A stretch of 64,000 bases of DNA from Pseudomonas sp. C2B4 (GTDB lineage Bacteria > Pseudomonadota > Gammaproteobacteria > Pseudomonadales > Pseudomonadaceae): the NCBI RefSeq assembly GCF_013359695.1, contig NZ_JABFMU010000003.1:155651-219650 (forward strand), given 5' to 3'. The translations under genes and the position numbers were made by a program. The notes under the pieces were generated by a model. It did not search any database and had not been told where the DNA came from. It worked only from the letters and a program-made list of their open reading frames with translations. Of this stretch, positions 20,329-29,322 are shown piece by piece. How positions within the stretch are numbered: position 1 is the stretch's first letter; the number at the start of each line of letters is the position of its first letter.

Positions 20329-21762
20329 ATGCTGCGCAAACTCTCACTGGCCCTTGCCGTGTCTTGTGCGTCCAACGGAATGGCCTGGGCAGAAGAAGCG
20401 CCCTTATCGACCAAAACCGATCTGGTCAGCGTCTACCAGGAAGCGGTCGACAACAACGCCGATCTCGCGGCCGCCATCGCCCAATATGGCGCGCAGAAAG
20501 AAGTCGTGCCTCAGGCCCGTGCCGGGCTGCTGCCCAATCTGTCGGGCGGCGCCGATGTCACCAGCGTGCGCACCTCGATCGACCAGCCTGCTGCCACCGC
20601 CAACCGCAACGCCCATTCGTATCAGGCCACCCTGGCGCAACCGCTGTTCCGTGCCGATCGCTGGTTCCAGTTCCAGGCGGCCAAGGATGTAAACGAACAG
20701 GCCGCCCTGCAACTGTCGGCGACCCAACAGAACCTGATCCTGCAAACTGCTGACAGCTATTTCAACGTGCTGCGCAGCCAGGACAACCTGGCCTCGACCA
20801 AGGCCGAGGAAGCGGCGTTCAAGCGCCAGCTGGATCAGTCCAACGAACGCTTCGATGTCGGCCTGTCGGACAAGACCGACGTACTGAACTCGCAAGCCAG
20901 CTATGACACCGCACGGGCCAACCGCATCGTCGCGCAGCGCCAGGTGGATGATGCCTTCGAAGCCCTGGTCACCCTGACCAACCGCCGGTACAACTCGATC
21001 CAGGGCATCAAGCACAGCCTACCGATCCTGCCGCCGGTACCGAACGACGCCAAGGCCTGGGTCGAAACGGCAGCCCAACAGAACCTCAATCTGTTGGCCA
21101 GCAACTACGCGGTCAGCGCCGCCGAGCAAACCCTCAAACAGCGTAAGGCCGGCCATGCGCCGACCGTCGACGCAGTAGCCAAGTACGAGAAGGGCGACAA
21201 CGATGCACTGGGCTTCAGCAACCCGAGCGCCTTCCCCCAACCGTACAAGGGTGACGTCGAGCAATCGTCGATCGGACTGCAACTGAACATTCCGATCTAC
21301 AGCGGCGGACTGATCAATTCCCAGGTGCGGCAGTCTTACGCCCAACTGGACCAGACCGAGCAGCAACGCGAATCCCTGCGCCGGCAGATCGTGGAAAACA
21401 CCCGTGACCTGCATCGTGCGGTGAACACCGATGTCGAGCAGGTGCAGGCGCGCAAACAGTCGATCATCTCCAACCAGAGTGCGGTGGAAGCGACCGAGAT
21501 CGGCTATCAGGTGGGGACGCGAAACATCGTCGACGTGCTGGATGCGCAGCGTTCGCTGTACACCTCGGTCCGTGACTACAACAACACCCGTTACGACTAC
21601 ATCCTCGACAACCTGCGTTTAAAGCAACAGGCCGGCACGCTGAATCCGGGGGATTTGCAGGATCTGGCACGCTGGCTCAAGCCCGATTACAACCCGGACA
21701 AGGACTTCCTGCCGCCGGATCTGGCCAAGGCTGCGGCTGAACAGCTCAAAGCCAGACCTTAA
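20329..21762 (+). CDS. tolC: TolC-family outer-membrane efflux protein
   Basis: A 477-residue outer-membrane factor that forms the trimeric exit channel for tripartite pumps or type I secretion. It has a Sec signal peptide (likely cleaved after Ala21, 'MAWA-EE'), two repeated halves with long amphipathic helices, 'RADRWFQFQAAKD' and the second-repeat 'QLNIPIYSGG'. The ATG at 20329 has AGGGA upstream. It is divergent from thiC and equivalent to PAO1 PA4974. No pump partner is adjacent. Confidence 0.88.
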   Translation: MLRKLSLALAVSCASNGMAWAEEAPLSTKTDLVSVYQEAVDNNADLAAAIAQYGAQKEVVPQARAGLLPNLSGGADVTSVRTSIDQPAATANRNAHSYQATLAQPLFRADRWFQFQAAKDVNEQAALQLSATQQNLILQTADSYFNVLRSQDNLASTKAEEAAFKRQLDQSNERFDVGLSDKTDVLNSQASYDTARANRIVAQRQVDDAFEALVTLTNRRYNSIQGIKHSLPILPPVPNDAKAWVETAAQQNLNLLASNYAVSAAEQTLKQRKAGHAPTVDAVAKYEKGDNDALGFSNPSAFPQPYKGDVEQSSIGLQLNIPIYSGGLINSQVRQSYAQLDQTEQQRESLRRQIVENTRDLHRAVNTDVEQVQARKQSIISNQSAVEATEIGYQVGTRNIVDVLDAQRSLYTSVRDYNNTRYDYILDNLRLKQQAGTLNPGDLQDLARWLKPDYNPDKDFLPPDLAKAAAEQLKARP

Positions 21763-21771
21763 AAGCAAAAG

Positions 21772-21855
21772 CTTCGCGAGCAAGCCCGCCCCCACATTTA
21801 ACGGAGTCCCTCCAGAAGGAATGCCGTCGAATGTGGGAGCGGGCTTGCTCGCGAA
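21772..21855. repeat. REPIN (CAAGCCCGC variant) between tolC and waaA
   Basis: The arms are CTTCGCGAGCAAGCCCGC and GCGGGCTTGCTCGCGAA, a subtype with GGGC/GCCC in place of GAGC/GCTC. It lies between convergent genes. Confidence 0.85.
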
Positions 21856-21870
21856 TGAATACGACGCGGT

Positions 21871-23148
21871 CTAACGCTCGATCAACCGCCCCAACCCATC
21901 CAGCAACCGCTGCAACGCGCCCTGATTGGTGCGCATCACCTTCAATCCGGCTTCCGCCATGCGCTTCGCATCCCGCGGCAATTCGAACAGCCGCTGCACC
22001 GCCAACGCCAATCCTTCGGCATCCTCCACTTCCTGCAACGCCCCGGCACTGCGCAACTGTGCGGCGATTTCGAGGAAGTTGAACAGGTGCGGACCACTGA
22101 GCACCGGCTTGGCCAGCGCTGCAGGCTCCAGCAGGTTATGCCCGCCATTGGGCACCAGGCTGCCGCCGACGAAGGCACTGTCGGCCAAGGCATACAGAAA
22201 CAGCAGTTCGCCCATGGTGTCGCCCAGCAGCACCGAAGTGCCGGGGGTAACCGACTCGCCCGTGGAGCGACGGACCGTGGCAAACCCTTGCTGGCGGCAC
22301 AACTCGAACACCGGATTGAAACGCTCCGGATGGCGCGGCACCAGAATCAGCAAGGCATCGGGATGGCTCTCCAGCAACTGACGATGGGCCGCCAAAACCA
22401 CCTCGTCCTCGCCATCGTGAGTACTGGCAGCAATCCACACCGGGCGCTCCTGCGCCTGCCATTGCCCGCGCAACTCAGCGGCACGCAGTAACAGTTGCGG
22501 GTCGATAGTCAGGTCGAACTTGATTGAACCGGTGACCTCAACGGCTTCATCCCGAGCGCCCAACGCACGAAAGCGCTGGGCCTCGGCGTCGGTCTGCACC
22601 GCGAACAGGCTCATTTCGGCAAGCATAGGCCCGGTCAGCTTACCGAAGCGGCCATAGCCTTTGGCCGAGCGCTCGGACAATCGCGCATTGGCCAGCGCCA
22701 CGGGAATCCCGCGCTTGGCACATTGATGGATATGGTTGGGCCAGAGCTCGGTTTCCATGATCACCGCCAGTTTTGGCCGGACCCGATCAAGGAAGCGCTT
22801 CGCCGCACACGGCAAGTCATAAGGCAGGTAGCAGTGCTGGATGCGCGGCTCATTGGCGAACAATGCCTGGATGCGCTCCGATCCTGTCGGGGTCATGCAG
22901 GTCACGGTAATCGGTAGCTGTGGATAACGTTGCAGCAAAGCGCGAATCATCGGCGCAGCGGCAATGCTTTCGCCCACCGACACCGCGTGAACCCAGATAC
23001 CGCCAGGCTTCATCGCCGGCATCCCGTAGGAGAAGCGCTCGCCGATGCGCTTGGCATAAGCCGGCGCCTTGCGCGCCCGCAGCCACAGTCGAATCGCCAC
23101 CAATGGCAGCCCCAGGTAAAACAGCGCGGTGTAGAGAGTTCTATTCAT
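21871..23148 (-). CDS. waaA: 3-deoxy-D-manno-octulosonic acid (Kdo) transferase
   Basis: Adds Kdo residues to the lipid A precursor at the cytoplasmic face of the inner membrane; normally essential. The 425-residue GT-B protein of family GT30 has an N-terminal hydrophobic anchor ('LYTALFYLGLPLVAIRLWL'), the N-domain motif 'IWVHAVSVGE' and 'MTPTGSERI', and the C-domain 'AASTHDGEDE' and 'GGHNLLEPAA'. The ATG at 23148 overlaps the LysR gene by 8 bases and lacks a clear ribosome site, consistent with translational coupling. Confidence 0.95.
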   Translation of the reverse strand: MNRTLYTALFYLGLPLVAIRLWLRARKAPAYAKRIGERFSYGMPAMKPGGIWVHAVSVGESIAAAPMIRALLQRYPQLPITVTCMTPTGSERIQALFANEPRIQHCYLPYDLPCAAKRFLDRVRPKLAVIMETELWPNHIHQCAKRGIPVALANARLSERSAKGYGRFGKLTGPMLAEMSLFAVQTDAEAQRFRALGARDEAVEVTGSIKFDLTIDPQLLLRAAELRGQWQAQERPVWIAASTHDGEDEVVLAAHRQLLESHPDALLILVPRHPERFNPVFELCRQQGFATVRRSTGESVTPGTSVLLGDTMGELLFLYALADSAFVGGSLVPNGGHNLLEPAALAKPVLSGPHLFNFLEIAAQLRSAGALQEVEDAEGLALAVQRLFELPRDAKRMAEAGLKVMRTNQGALQRLLDGLGRLIER

Positions 23149-24061
23149 GGCGGCGGAGTTTATCGGTTTTTTCGGCGATCGCCTGCAAATGCACGGCGAA
23201 TCGTTCTGCCAACCAGCGCGCTGCCGGCCCGAGCGGCTCATCACGACGCCAGACCAGCTCCACCACCAAGGCCGGCGGGGTCCATTCACTGCTCAGCTCG
23301 ACCATCTGCCCGTGATAGGTCGGGTACTGCACCACATGGCGCGGCAACCAGGCCCAACCGAGGCCGCGCACCAGCCATTCAGCCATCACGTAGAAACTGT
23401 CAGCTCGCCAGACTTGCGGGCTGGCCGGTTCGCTGCCGGGATAAACGCTGGACTGAGTCGACATCAGCAGTTGCCGATGCTGCGCCAGTTGCTGGCAATC
23501 GACCTGCGCCTGCTTTGCCAACGGATGGTCGACACCACACACAGTGACCATTTCCACACTGCCGAGCACCCGCCGCTCCAGCGCTTCGGGAATCTGATCA
23601 TGAAAAAACAGCAAGCCCAGATCGGCGCGGCGCTCCACCAGTTTACGTGCCACTTCGCCCTGGGCGGCGCTGGTCAACTGCACTTCAAGACTGGGAAAAC
23701 GCTCGGCCAGCGCCTCGAAGCTTTCAATGATCGGTTGATAAGGCATCGCCTCATCCTGGGCCAGACGCAGGCGAGCCTCCTGCCCACGCATCATCGCCAG
23801 CGCCCGGCCATTGAGGCGTTCACACTGACGCAGTACTTCCCGCGCCTCGTCCAGCAAGGCATTGCCGGCCTCGGTGAGTTTCGGCTGACGGCCACTGCTG
23901 CGGTCGAACAGGCTCACGCCCAAGTCGTCCTCCAGCAGCGCGATTGCGGTGCTGATCGCCGACTGCGCCTTGCGCTGGTCCCGTGCCACGGCGGAAAACG
24001 AGCGTTGCTCCGCGACGCTCACAAATAAGCGCAGCTGCTCCAGATTCCATTGAATGTTCAT
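23141..24061 (-). CDS. LysR-family transcriptional regulator
   Basis: The 306-residue protein has an N-terminal winged helix-turn-helix (about 9-67, 'QRSFSAVARDQRKAQSAIST') and a LysR substrate-binding domain. I used the ATG at 24061; a TTG two codons earlier is also possible. It is divergent from the emrE gene with 100 bases between, the usual layout for a LysR regulator and its target. Its 3' end overlaps waaA. It is the equivalent of PAO1 PA4989. The effector is unknown. Confidence 0.9.
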   Translation of the reverse strand: MNIQWNLEQLRLFVSVAEQRSFSAVARDQRKAQSAISTAIALLEDDLGVSLFDRSSGRQPKLTEAGNALLDEAREVLRQCERLNGRALAMMRGQEARLRLAQDEAMPYQPIIESFEALAERFPSLEVQLTSAAQGEVARKLVERRADLGLLFFHDQIPEALERRVLGSVEMVTVCGVDHPLAKQAQVDCQQLAQHRQLLMSTQSSVYPGSEPASPQVWRADSFYVMAEWLVRGLGWAWLPRHVVQYPTYHGQMVELSSEWTPPALVVELVWRRDEPLGPAARWLAERFAVHLQAIAEKTDKLRRHE

Positions 24062-24086
24062 GGTCAACCCATCTTCAGAACAGATA

Positions 24087-24101
24087 GGTAATGACTTTAC
24101 C
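24087..24101. promoter_or_regulatory. Candidate LysR operator dyad
   Basis: GGTAATGACTTTACC is an inverted repeat (GGTAA-N5-TTACC) in the short space between the LysR gene and emrE. Its position suits autoregulation and control of the exporter. The assignment rests on symmetry and position only. Confidence 0.35.
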
Positions 24102-24163
24102 GCATCTGGAGAATCTCTAGAATGCCGACCTCAGAGAGCAACACTTCACACGAGGATTGAACC

Positions 24164-24496
24164 ATGACCGCTTACTACTACCTGGCCATAGCCATCTGCG
24201 CCGAAGTGATTGCCACTGTTTCGATGAAAGCGGTCAAAGGCATCAGCACCCCGCTGCCACTGCTGTTGGTGATCGTCGGTTACGGCATTGCCTTCTGGAT
24301 GTTGACCCTGGTGGTGCGCAGCGTGCCGGTGGGCGTGGCCTACGCCGTGTGGGCCGGCATGGGGATCGTGATGGTCAGTGTCGCGGCACTGTTTATCTAC
24401 GGGCAGAAGCTGGATATCCCGGCAATGCTGGGGATGGCGCTCATCGTATTGGGCGTCGTGGTGATCCAGCTCTTCTCCAAAACTGCAGGGCACTAA
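24164..24496 (+). CDS. emrE: Small multidrug resistance exporter (EmrE type)
   Basis: A 110-residue, four-helix inner-membrane protein that works as a dimer, exchanging protons for lipophilic cations. The key residues of EmrE are all present at matching positions: Glu14, Tyr40, Tyr60 and Trp63. This fits the quaternary-ammonium exporter branch rather than the guanidinium (Gdx) branch. GAGGA precedes the ATG. The divergent LysR regulator is a plausible controller. It corresponds to PAO1 PA4990. Confidence 0.92.
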   Translation: MTAYYYLAIAICAEVIATVSMKAVKGISTPLPLLLVIVGYGIAFWMLTLVVRSVPVGVAYAVWAGMGIVMVSVAALFIYGQKLDIPAMLGMALIVLGVVVIQLFSKTAGH

Positions 24497-24514
24497 TACC
24501 CGAACCACCCGCCC

Positions 24515-24602
24515 TGTGGGGGCGAGCCGGCTCGCGAAAGCGGTGTGTCAGCCACTGAATTTCACCTGACACGCCCCCTTCGCGAGCAGGCTCGCTCCCA
24601 CA
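24515..24602. repeat. REPIN between emrE and the FAD oxidoreductase gene
   Basis: TGTGGGGGCGAGCCGGCTCG (two changes from the consensus) pairs with a consensus inverted arm ending CGCTCCCACA. Confidence 0.85.
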
Positions 24603-24669
24603 GTACAGCAGCCCCTCCAATCTTCGAGCCTGTATACTGCGCCCTCGTCTTGAACACTGAGGTCGTCGC

Positions 24670-25845
24670 ATGCCATCCGTTATTTCCACCGACGTTCTGA
24701 TTGTCGGCGCTGGTGTCGCCGGTCTCTGGCTGAATGCGCGCCTGCGCCGCCAGGGGTTTTCGACCGTGCTGGTGGAAAGCGCCACCCTCGGCGGCGGACA
24801 GAGCGTGAAGTCCCAGGGCATCATCCACGGTGGCGCCAAGTACGCGCTGCACGGCGCCCTGACCGGTGCTTCGGAAGCCATCGCCGACATGCCGAGACGC
24901 TGGCGCGAAGCCCTGGCCGGGGACGGTGAGCTGGACCTGTCCGGCGTTCGCCTGCTGTCCGAAGCCCACTACCTTTGGTCCCCCGGCACGATTGCCGGCA
25001 ACCTCACCAGTTTCTTCGCCAGCAAAGCCGTGCGCGGTCGCGTCGATCAGGTCAAGGGCGATCAACTGCCACCGGCGCTGCAAGACAAGCGCTTCAAGGG
25101 CAAGGTCTATCGCTTGGCCGAACTGGTGATCGACGTGCCGAGCCTGATTCAGCGCCTGGCCGACCTGGCGGGTGACGGCTTGCTCTCCGGTCAGCACATC
25201 GAACCGCTGCTGGAAGGCGGCGTACTGGTCGGCCTGAAGGTGGACGAACGCGAAATCCGCGCCCAACGCATTGTCTTGAGCGCCGGCGCCGGGACAGCAG
25301 CGCTGCTCGAAGCGCTGGGCCTGAGCCAGCCGGCCATGCAACGCCGTCCATTGCATATGATCATCGCCAAGGGCCCGGGCCTCAAACCGCTGTACGCCCA
25401 CTGCCTGGGTGGCGGCACCAAACCGCGCATTACCGTGACCACCCACCCGGCTGCCGATGGCCAGTGGGTCTGGTATCTGGGCGGCGATATCGCCGAAACC
25501 GACGGCGTGGCCCGTGAGCCCGCCGAGCAAATCGCCACCGCGCAAAAAGAACTCGGGCAGTTGCTGCCCTGGATCGACCTGAGCACCGCGCAATGGGCCA
25601 CCTTGCGCGTGGATCGCGCCGAGCCGCTGCAATCGGGGCTGACCCGCCCTGACAATGCGTTTCTCGCCGAGGAAGGTCGGTTGCTGGTGGGCTGGCCAAC
25701 CAAACTGGCACTGGCACCGGACTTTGCCGACCGGGTCATCGCAAGCCTTGAGCGCGATGGCATTCAACCGGGCCCGGCAACCCCGCTGCCACCCCTGCCA
25801 AAACCACCGATGGGCGTCCCGGCCTGGGAGCAACTGCTGCCATGA
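24670..25845 (+). CDS. FAD-dependent oxidoreductase (DAO fold)
   Basis: The 391-residue protein has an N-terminal Rossmann motif 'VLIVGAGVAGLWLNARL' with a following acidic 'LVES', then 'GGGQSVKSQGIIHGG', as in D-amino-acid oxidase and glycerol-3-phosphate dehydrogenase-like flavoproteins. No signal peptide or membrane segment is seen. Its stop overlaps the start of the aldo-keto reductase gene by 4 bases (ATGA). It is the equivalent of PAO1 PA4991. The substrate is unknown. Confidence 0.85.
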   Translation: MPSVISTDVLIVGAGVAGLWLNARLRRQGFSTVLVESATLGGGQSVKSQGIIHGGAKYALHGALTGASEAIADMPRRWREALAGDGELDLSGVRLLSEAHYLWSPGTIAGNLTSFFASKAVRGRVDQVKGDQLPPALQDKRFKGKVYRLAELVIDVPSLIQRLADLAGDGLLSGQHIEPLLEGGVLVGLKVDEREIRAQRIVLSAGAGTAALLEALGLSQPAMQRRPLHMIIAKGPGLKPLYAHCLGGGTKPRITVTTHPAADGQWVWYLGGDIAETDGVAREPAEQIATAQKELGQLLPWIDLSTAQWATLRVDRAEPLQSGLTRPDNAFLAEEGRLLVGWPTKLALAPDFADRVIASLERDGIQPGPATPLPPLPKPPMGVPAWEQLLP

Positions 25846-26654
25846 GCCAACCAACCTTGCACGACCTGCATCGCCCCCTGGGCAGCACCGGCCTGCTGGT
25901 ATCGCCCTTGGGCCTGGGCACGGTAAAGCTTGGCCGCGATCAAGGGGTGAAATACCCCAACGGCTTCCAGATCCCCGATGACGACGACGCACGCAGACTG
26001 CTCAAGCTCACGCGCGACCTGGGCATCAACCTGATCGATACCGCACCGGCCTATGGTCGCAGCGAAGAACGCCTCGGCCCGTTGCTGCGCGGTCAGCGTC
26101 AGGATTGGGTGATTGTCAGCAAGGTCGGCGAAGAGTTTACCGATGGTCAGTCCCGCCACGATTTCACGGCGGCGCACACCCGGCTGTCAGTGGAACGCAG
26201 CCTGCAACGCCTGGAAACCGATTTCATCGATCTGGTGCTGGTGCATTCCGATGGCAACGACCTGGCGATCCTCAACGAGTGCGAAGTCTATGCAACCCTC
26301 GCCGCGCTCAAGGCCGAAGGCAAGATTCGCGGATTCGGTTTTTCCGGAAAAACCGTCGAGGGCGGATTGAAGGCGCTGGAGCAAGGCGACTGCGCGATGG
26401 TCACCTACAATCTGAATGAACAGACCGAAAAGCCCGTGATTGACTATGCTGCTGCTCACGGCAAAGCCATTCTGGTTAAAAAAGCCCTCGCCAGCGGTCA
26501 CGTGTGCCTGAGTCCAGGGGTGGATCCGGTGCGCGCCAGTTTCGAGCTGCTGTTCGAACATCCGGGTGTTGCCAGTGCTATTGTCGGGACCATTAATCCG
26601 CTGCACCTCGCCCACAACGTCGCGACCGTTGCCCAGGTCCTACGTAGCAACTGA
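25842..26654 (+). CDS. Aldo/keto reductase
   Basis: A 270-residue TIM-barrel NADPH-dependent reductase. The catalytic tetrad is visible: Asp in 'NLIDTAPAYG', Tyr in the same segment, Lys in 'VSKVG' and His in 'LVLVHSDG'. It is translationally coupled to the preceding flavoprotein and followed after 33 bases by a conserved gene, suggesting a shared pathway. It is the equivalent of PAO1 PA4992. The substrate cannot be read from the sequence. Confidence 0.9.
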   Translation: MSQPTLHDLHRPLGSTGLLVSPLGLGTVKLGRDQGVKYPNGFQIPDDDDARRLLKLTRDLGINLIDTAPAYGRSEERLGPLLRGQRQDWVIVSKVGEEFTDGQSRHDFTAAHTRLSVERSLQRLETDFIDLVLVHSDGNDLAILNECEVYATLAALKAEGKIRGFGFSGKTVEGGLKALEQGDCAMVTYNLNEQTEKPVIDYAAAHGKAILVKKALASGHVCLSPGVDPVRASFELLFEHPGVASAIVGTINPLHLAHNVATVAQVLRSN

Positions 26655-26687
26655 TGCCGCCTCACGCGGCCTTAAGCAGGAGCCGAC

Positions 26688-27656
26688 ATGCCGCGTACGC
26701 TCATAAGAAAGAACCCGAGCAACTTCAAGACCCTGCCGTTATTCGTCGAAGCGACTCCCGAAGGCCTGAGTTATCAGAGCGTCGGGAGGCCGCTCAATTT
26801 CTCCCAGATCCTGCAACGTCGCCGCCCGGTCACGGTCGCCAACACTGAGCGGTTTGCCCTTGAACTGGCCAACCTCGGGGTGTCGGTGCGCTTGACACTG
26901 CACTGGCAGAATCGCGATTACTGGGTGTTGGTGCGGCAACGCCGGCAGGACCGTGGCGATGTGGTCCTCAAGCTGATCTCCGGTTACGTGCCGGCCCATG
27001 AACTGAACCTGCCGCTGCACACGGCGATTCAGGAGATTGCCGAGGAGTGCCTGCTGGAAACGCCGGAAGGTTGGCTCGGTGGGCGCTTCAACGACACCTG
27101 GCTGCCTGCACCCTACTCTTCGGCCTTGCATTACCGCGAAGCCATGCCTTTTCGCCTGTCGCCATTGTCGGGCTCGGCGCGGCCGGTACGTTGCGCCAAT
27201 CTGCAGCTGATCGAGCGACCACGGGCCTATGTGCACTTGCCGACAGCGTCGCTGCAGTTGATCTACGACTTGCGCCTGGACGTGCCCAAGGAAGCCAAAT
27301 CCCTGAGCCTGTTCCACGTCGACGAGCGACTGGAAGGCGACCAACTGGTGGCCCGGCTGGACCGCAAGCGCCCCGATCTGTATCTGATGCCCTTGCAGGA
27401 CGGCCATCCTCTGGCCGAGCTCTACACGTTGAAGAAAGATCAACTGTACCCGGCGAGCACGCGGGGGCTGTACCTGGCCGAAAGCTTTGCCCGACAGGAA
27501 GGCTGGCTGGTGAAGGATGAGCGGATTCGCTGGAAGGATTGGGTTCGGCAGCAGGGCTTGAACCCCTCCGGGAAGGATTCGGGTCTGGCGCTGTTGCGCG
27601 GAAAGGCGAAGCTTCTGCTGAAGAAAATGGTGCCGCGTAAAAAAGTCAGCTCATAA
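26688..27656 (+). CDS. Conserved protein with a degenerate Nudix-like box
   Basis: I do not recognise an established function. The 322-residue protein has no signal peptide. In its middle (residues 99-122) 'SGYVPAHELN...IQEIAEECLL' resembles the Nudix pattern G-x5-E-x7-REUxEExGU, but there are two extra residues in the spacer, the Arg is Gln and the Gly is Cys/Leu. The C-terminus is strongly basic (KLLLKKMVPRKKV). AGGAG precedes the ATG. It is the third gene of the flavoprotein/aldo-keto reductase run and the PA4993 equivalent; automatic 'ABC transporter ATPase' labels for this family find no support here, since no Walker motif is present. Confidence 0.7.
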   Translation: MPRTLIRKNPSNFKTLPLFVEATPEGLSYQSVGRPLNFSQILQRRRPVTVANTERFALELANLGVSVRLTLHWQNRDYWVLVRQRRQDRGDVVLKLISGYVPAHELNLPLHTAIQEIAEECLLETPEGWLGGRFNDTWLPAPYSSALHYREAMPFRLSPLSGSARPVRCANLQLIERPRAYVHLPTASLQLIYDLRLDVPKEAKSLSLFHVDERLEGDQLVARLDRKRPDLYLMPLQDGHPLAELYTLKKDQLYPASTRGLYLAESFARQEGWLVKDERIRWKDWVRQQGLNPSGKDSGLALLRGKAKLLLKKMVPRKKVSS

Positions 27657-27675
27657 CGCAAAAGATCGCAGTCAC

Positions 27676-27791
27676 TGTAGGAGCGAGGTCTGCTCGCGAT
27701 GAGCCCGAGAACGTCGCGGGGCATCAGGTTCCCCGCGTTATCGTTGTCGACCATCGTCGGAGCGCCGCCCGGAGCCGAGCTCGCTCCTACA
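27676..27791. repeat. Diverged REPIN between convergent genes
   Basis: TGTAGGAGCGAGGTCTGCTCG and GAGCCGAGCTCGCTCCTACA are imperfect inverted arms of the TGTAGGAGC subtype about 75 bases apart, with extra dyad sequence between them. Confidence 0.7.
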
Positions 27792-27795
27792 GGCC

Positions 27796-29220
27796 TTATT
27801 CGGACTTGCGGATCTTCTCGACGATCGCAGTCGTTGAACTGTTTTCCACCAGTCCCAGCACTTTCACCGTCCCGCCGTAAGCGGTCACGATGTCCGCACC
27901 GACCACCTGGTCGATCCCATAGTCCCCACCCTTGACCAGCACATCCGGCTTGACCTCGCGCAGCAGGTTTTCCGGCGTGCCTTCAGGGAAGCTGATCACC
28001 CAGTCCACCGCACCCAGACCTGCCAGCACGGCCATGCGCCGGTCGACACTGTTGATCGGCCGACCCGGCCCTTTCAGGCGGCTGACCGACGCATCGTCAT
28101 TGACCGCAACGATCAAGCGATCGCCTTGGGCCCGCGCTTGTTCAAGGTACGTCACATGGCCGGCATGCAGGATGTCGAAGCAACCATTGGTGAAGACGAT
28201 TTTCTCGTTGTGTGCCCGGGCATCGTCGACGGCCAGCAGCAACTGCTCCAGCCCCAGCACGCCGCGCTCCGATCCCTCTTCACGCTGAATGGCGCGGCGC
28301 AATTCCGGCGCACTGATGGCCGCCGTACCGAGTTTGCCGACCACGATACCCGCCGCCAGGTTGGCGAGGCCTACCGCGTGAGGCAGTTCTTCACCCGCGG
28401 CAATCGCTGCCGCCAGGGTGGAAATCACCGTGTCGCCAGCACCGGTCACATCGAACACTTCACGGGCACGGGCCGGCAGGTGCAGTGCCGGATGATCCGG
28501 GCGCAGCAGCGTCATGCCGTGCTCGCCGCGGGTCACCAGCAAGGCGCCGAGTTCCAGGTCGTGCATCAACTGTGCGCCCTTGCTCACCAATTCGTGCTCA
28601 TCGGCACAACCTCCGACGATGGTTTCGAATTCGCTGAGGTTCGGCGTGATCAGGCTCGCACCGCGGTAGATCGAGAAGTCCTTGCCCTTGGGATCGGCCA
28701 GTACCGGAATGCCACGGGCACGGGCGGCCTGGATCAATACCTGGTGGTTTTTCAGCGCGCCTTTGCCGTAGTCGGACAGCACCAGCACCTTGATGCCTTC
28801 GAGCAATTCGTCGACCTGGACTGACAACGCCATCGCGTCAGTGGCGAACGGTTCTTCGAAGTCGATACGCAGCAATTGCTGGTGCCGGCTCATGACCCGC
28901 AGCTTGACGATGGTCGGCTGGTGCGCAACGCGCTGGAACAACGCCCGCACACCGGCACCCTTGAGGCTGTTGGCCAGGCTATCGGCGGCTTCATCGTCGC
29001 CGGTGACACCGACCAGCGAGGCTGGCGCGCCAAGGGCGGCAATGTTCAACGCAACGTTGGCGGCACCGCCGGGGCGGTCCTCGATGTGATCGACCTTGAC
29101 GACCGGTACAGGCGCCTCAGGGGAAATCCGTGAGGTACCACCATGCCAGTAACGGTCGAGCATGACATCGCCGACCACCAAGACAGGGGCTTGATCGAAT
29201 CGCGGCATGGACAACTTCAT
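27796..29220 (-). CDS. hldE: Bifunctional heptose 7-phosphate kinase / heptose 1-phosphate adenylyltransferase
   Basis: Makes ADP-D-glycero-D-manno-heptose for the LPS inner core. The 474-residue protein joins a PfkB-type kinase (about 1-320, signature 'DVTGAGDTVIS') and a cytidylyltransferase-fold domain (about 340-474, 'FTNGCFDILHAGHV' with the HxGH motif). The ATG at 29220 has a GTGGG upstream. It is on the same strand as, and downstream of, msbA; here two extra genes sit between them. Confidence 0.97.
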   Translation of the reverse strand: MKLSMPRFDQAPVLVVGDVMLDRYWHGGTSRISPEAPVPVVKVDHIEDRPGGAANVALNIAALGAPASLVGVTGDDEAADSLANSLKGAGVRALFQRVAHQPTIVKLRVMSRHQQLLRIDFEEPFATDAMALSVQVDELLEGIKVLVLSDYGKGALKNHQVLIQAARARGIPVLADPKGKDFSIYRGASLITPNLSEFETIVGGCADEHELVSKGAQLMHDLELGALLVTRGEHGMTLLRPDHPALHLPARAREVFDVTGAGDTVISTLAAAIAAGEELPHAVGLANLAAGIVVGKLGTAAISAPELRRAIQREEGSERGVLGLEQLLLAVDDARAHNEKIVFTNGCFDILHAGHVTYLEQARAQGDRLIVAVNDDASVSRLKGPGRPINSVDRRMAVLAGLGAVDWVISFPEGTPENLLREVKPDVLVKGGDYGIDQVVGADIVTAYGGTVKVLGLVENSSTTAIVEKIRKSE

Positions 29221-29322
29221 GGAGCAACCCACATACAAAATGAACAGGGGCGCGATATTAACACAGGGCAGGCACCAGCTTGTGTGACCGCTGCAACGGG
29301 ATGATACAGAGTGGCTTTCTGA

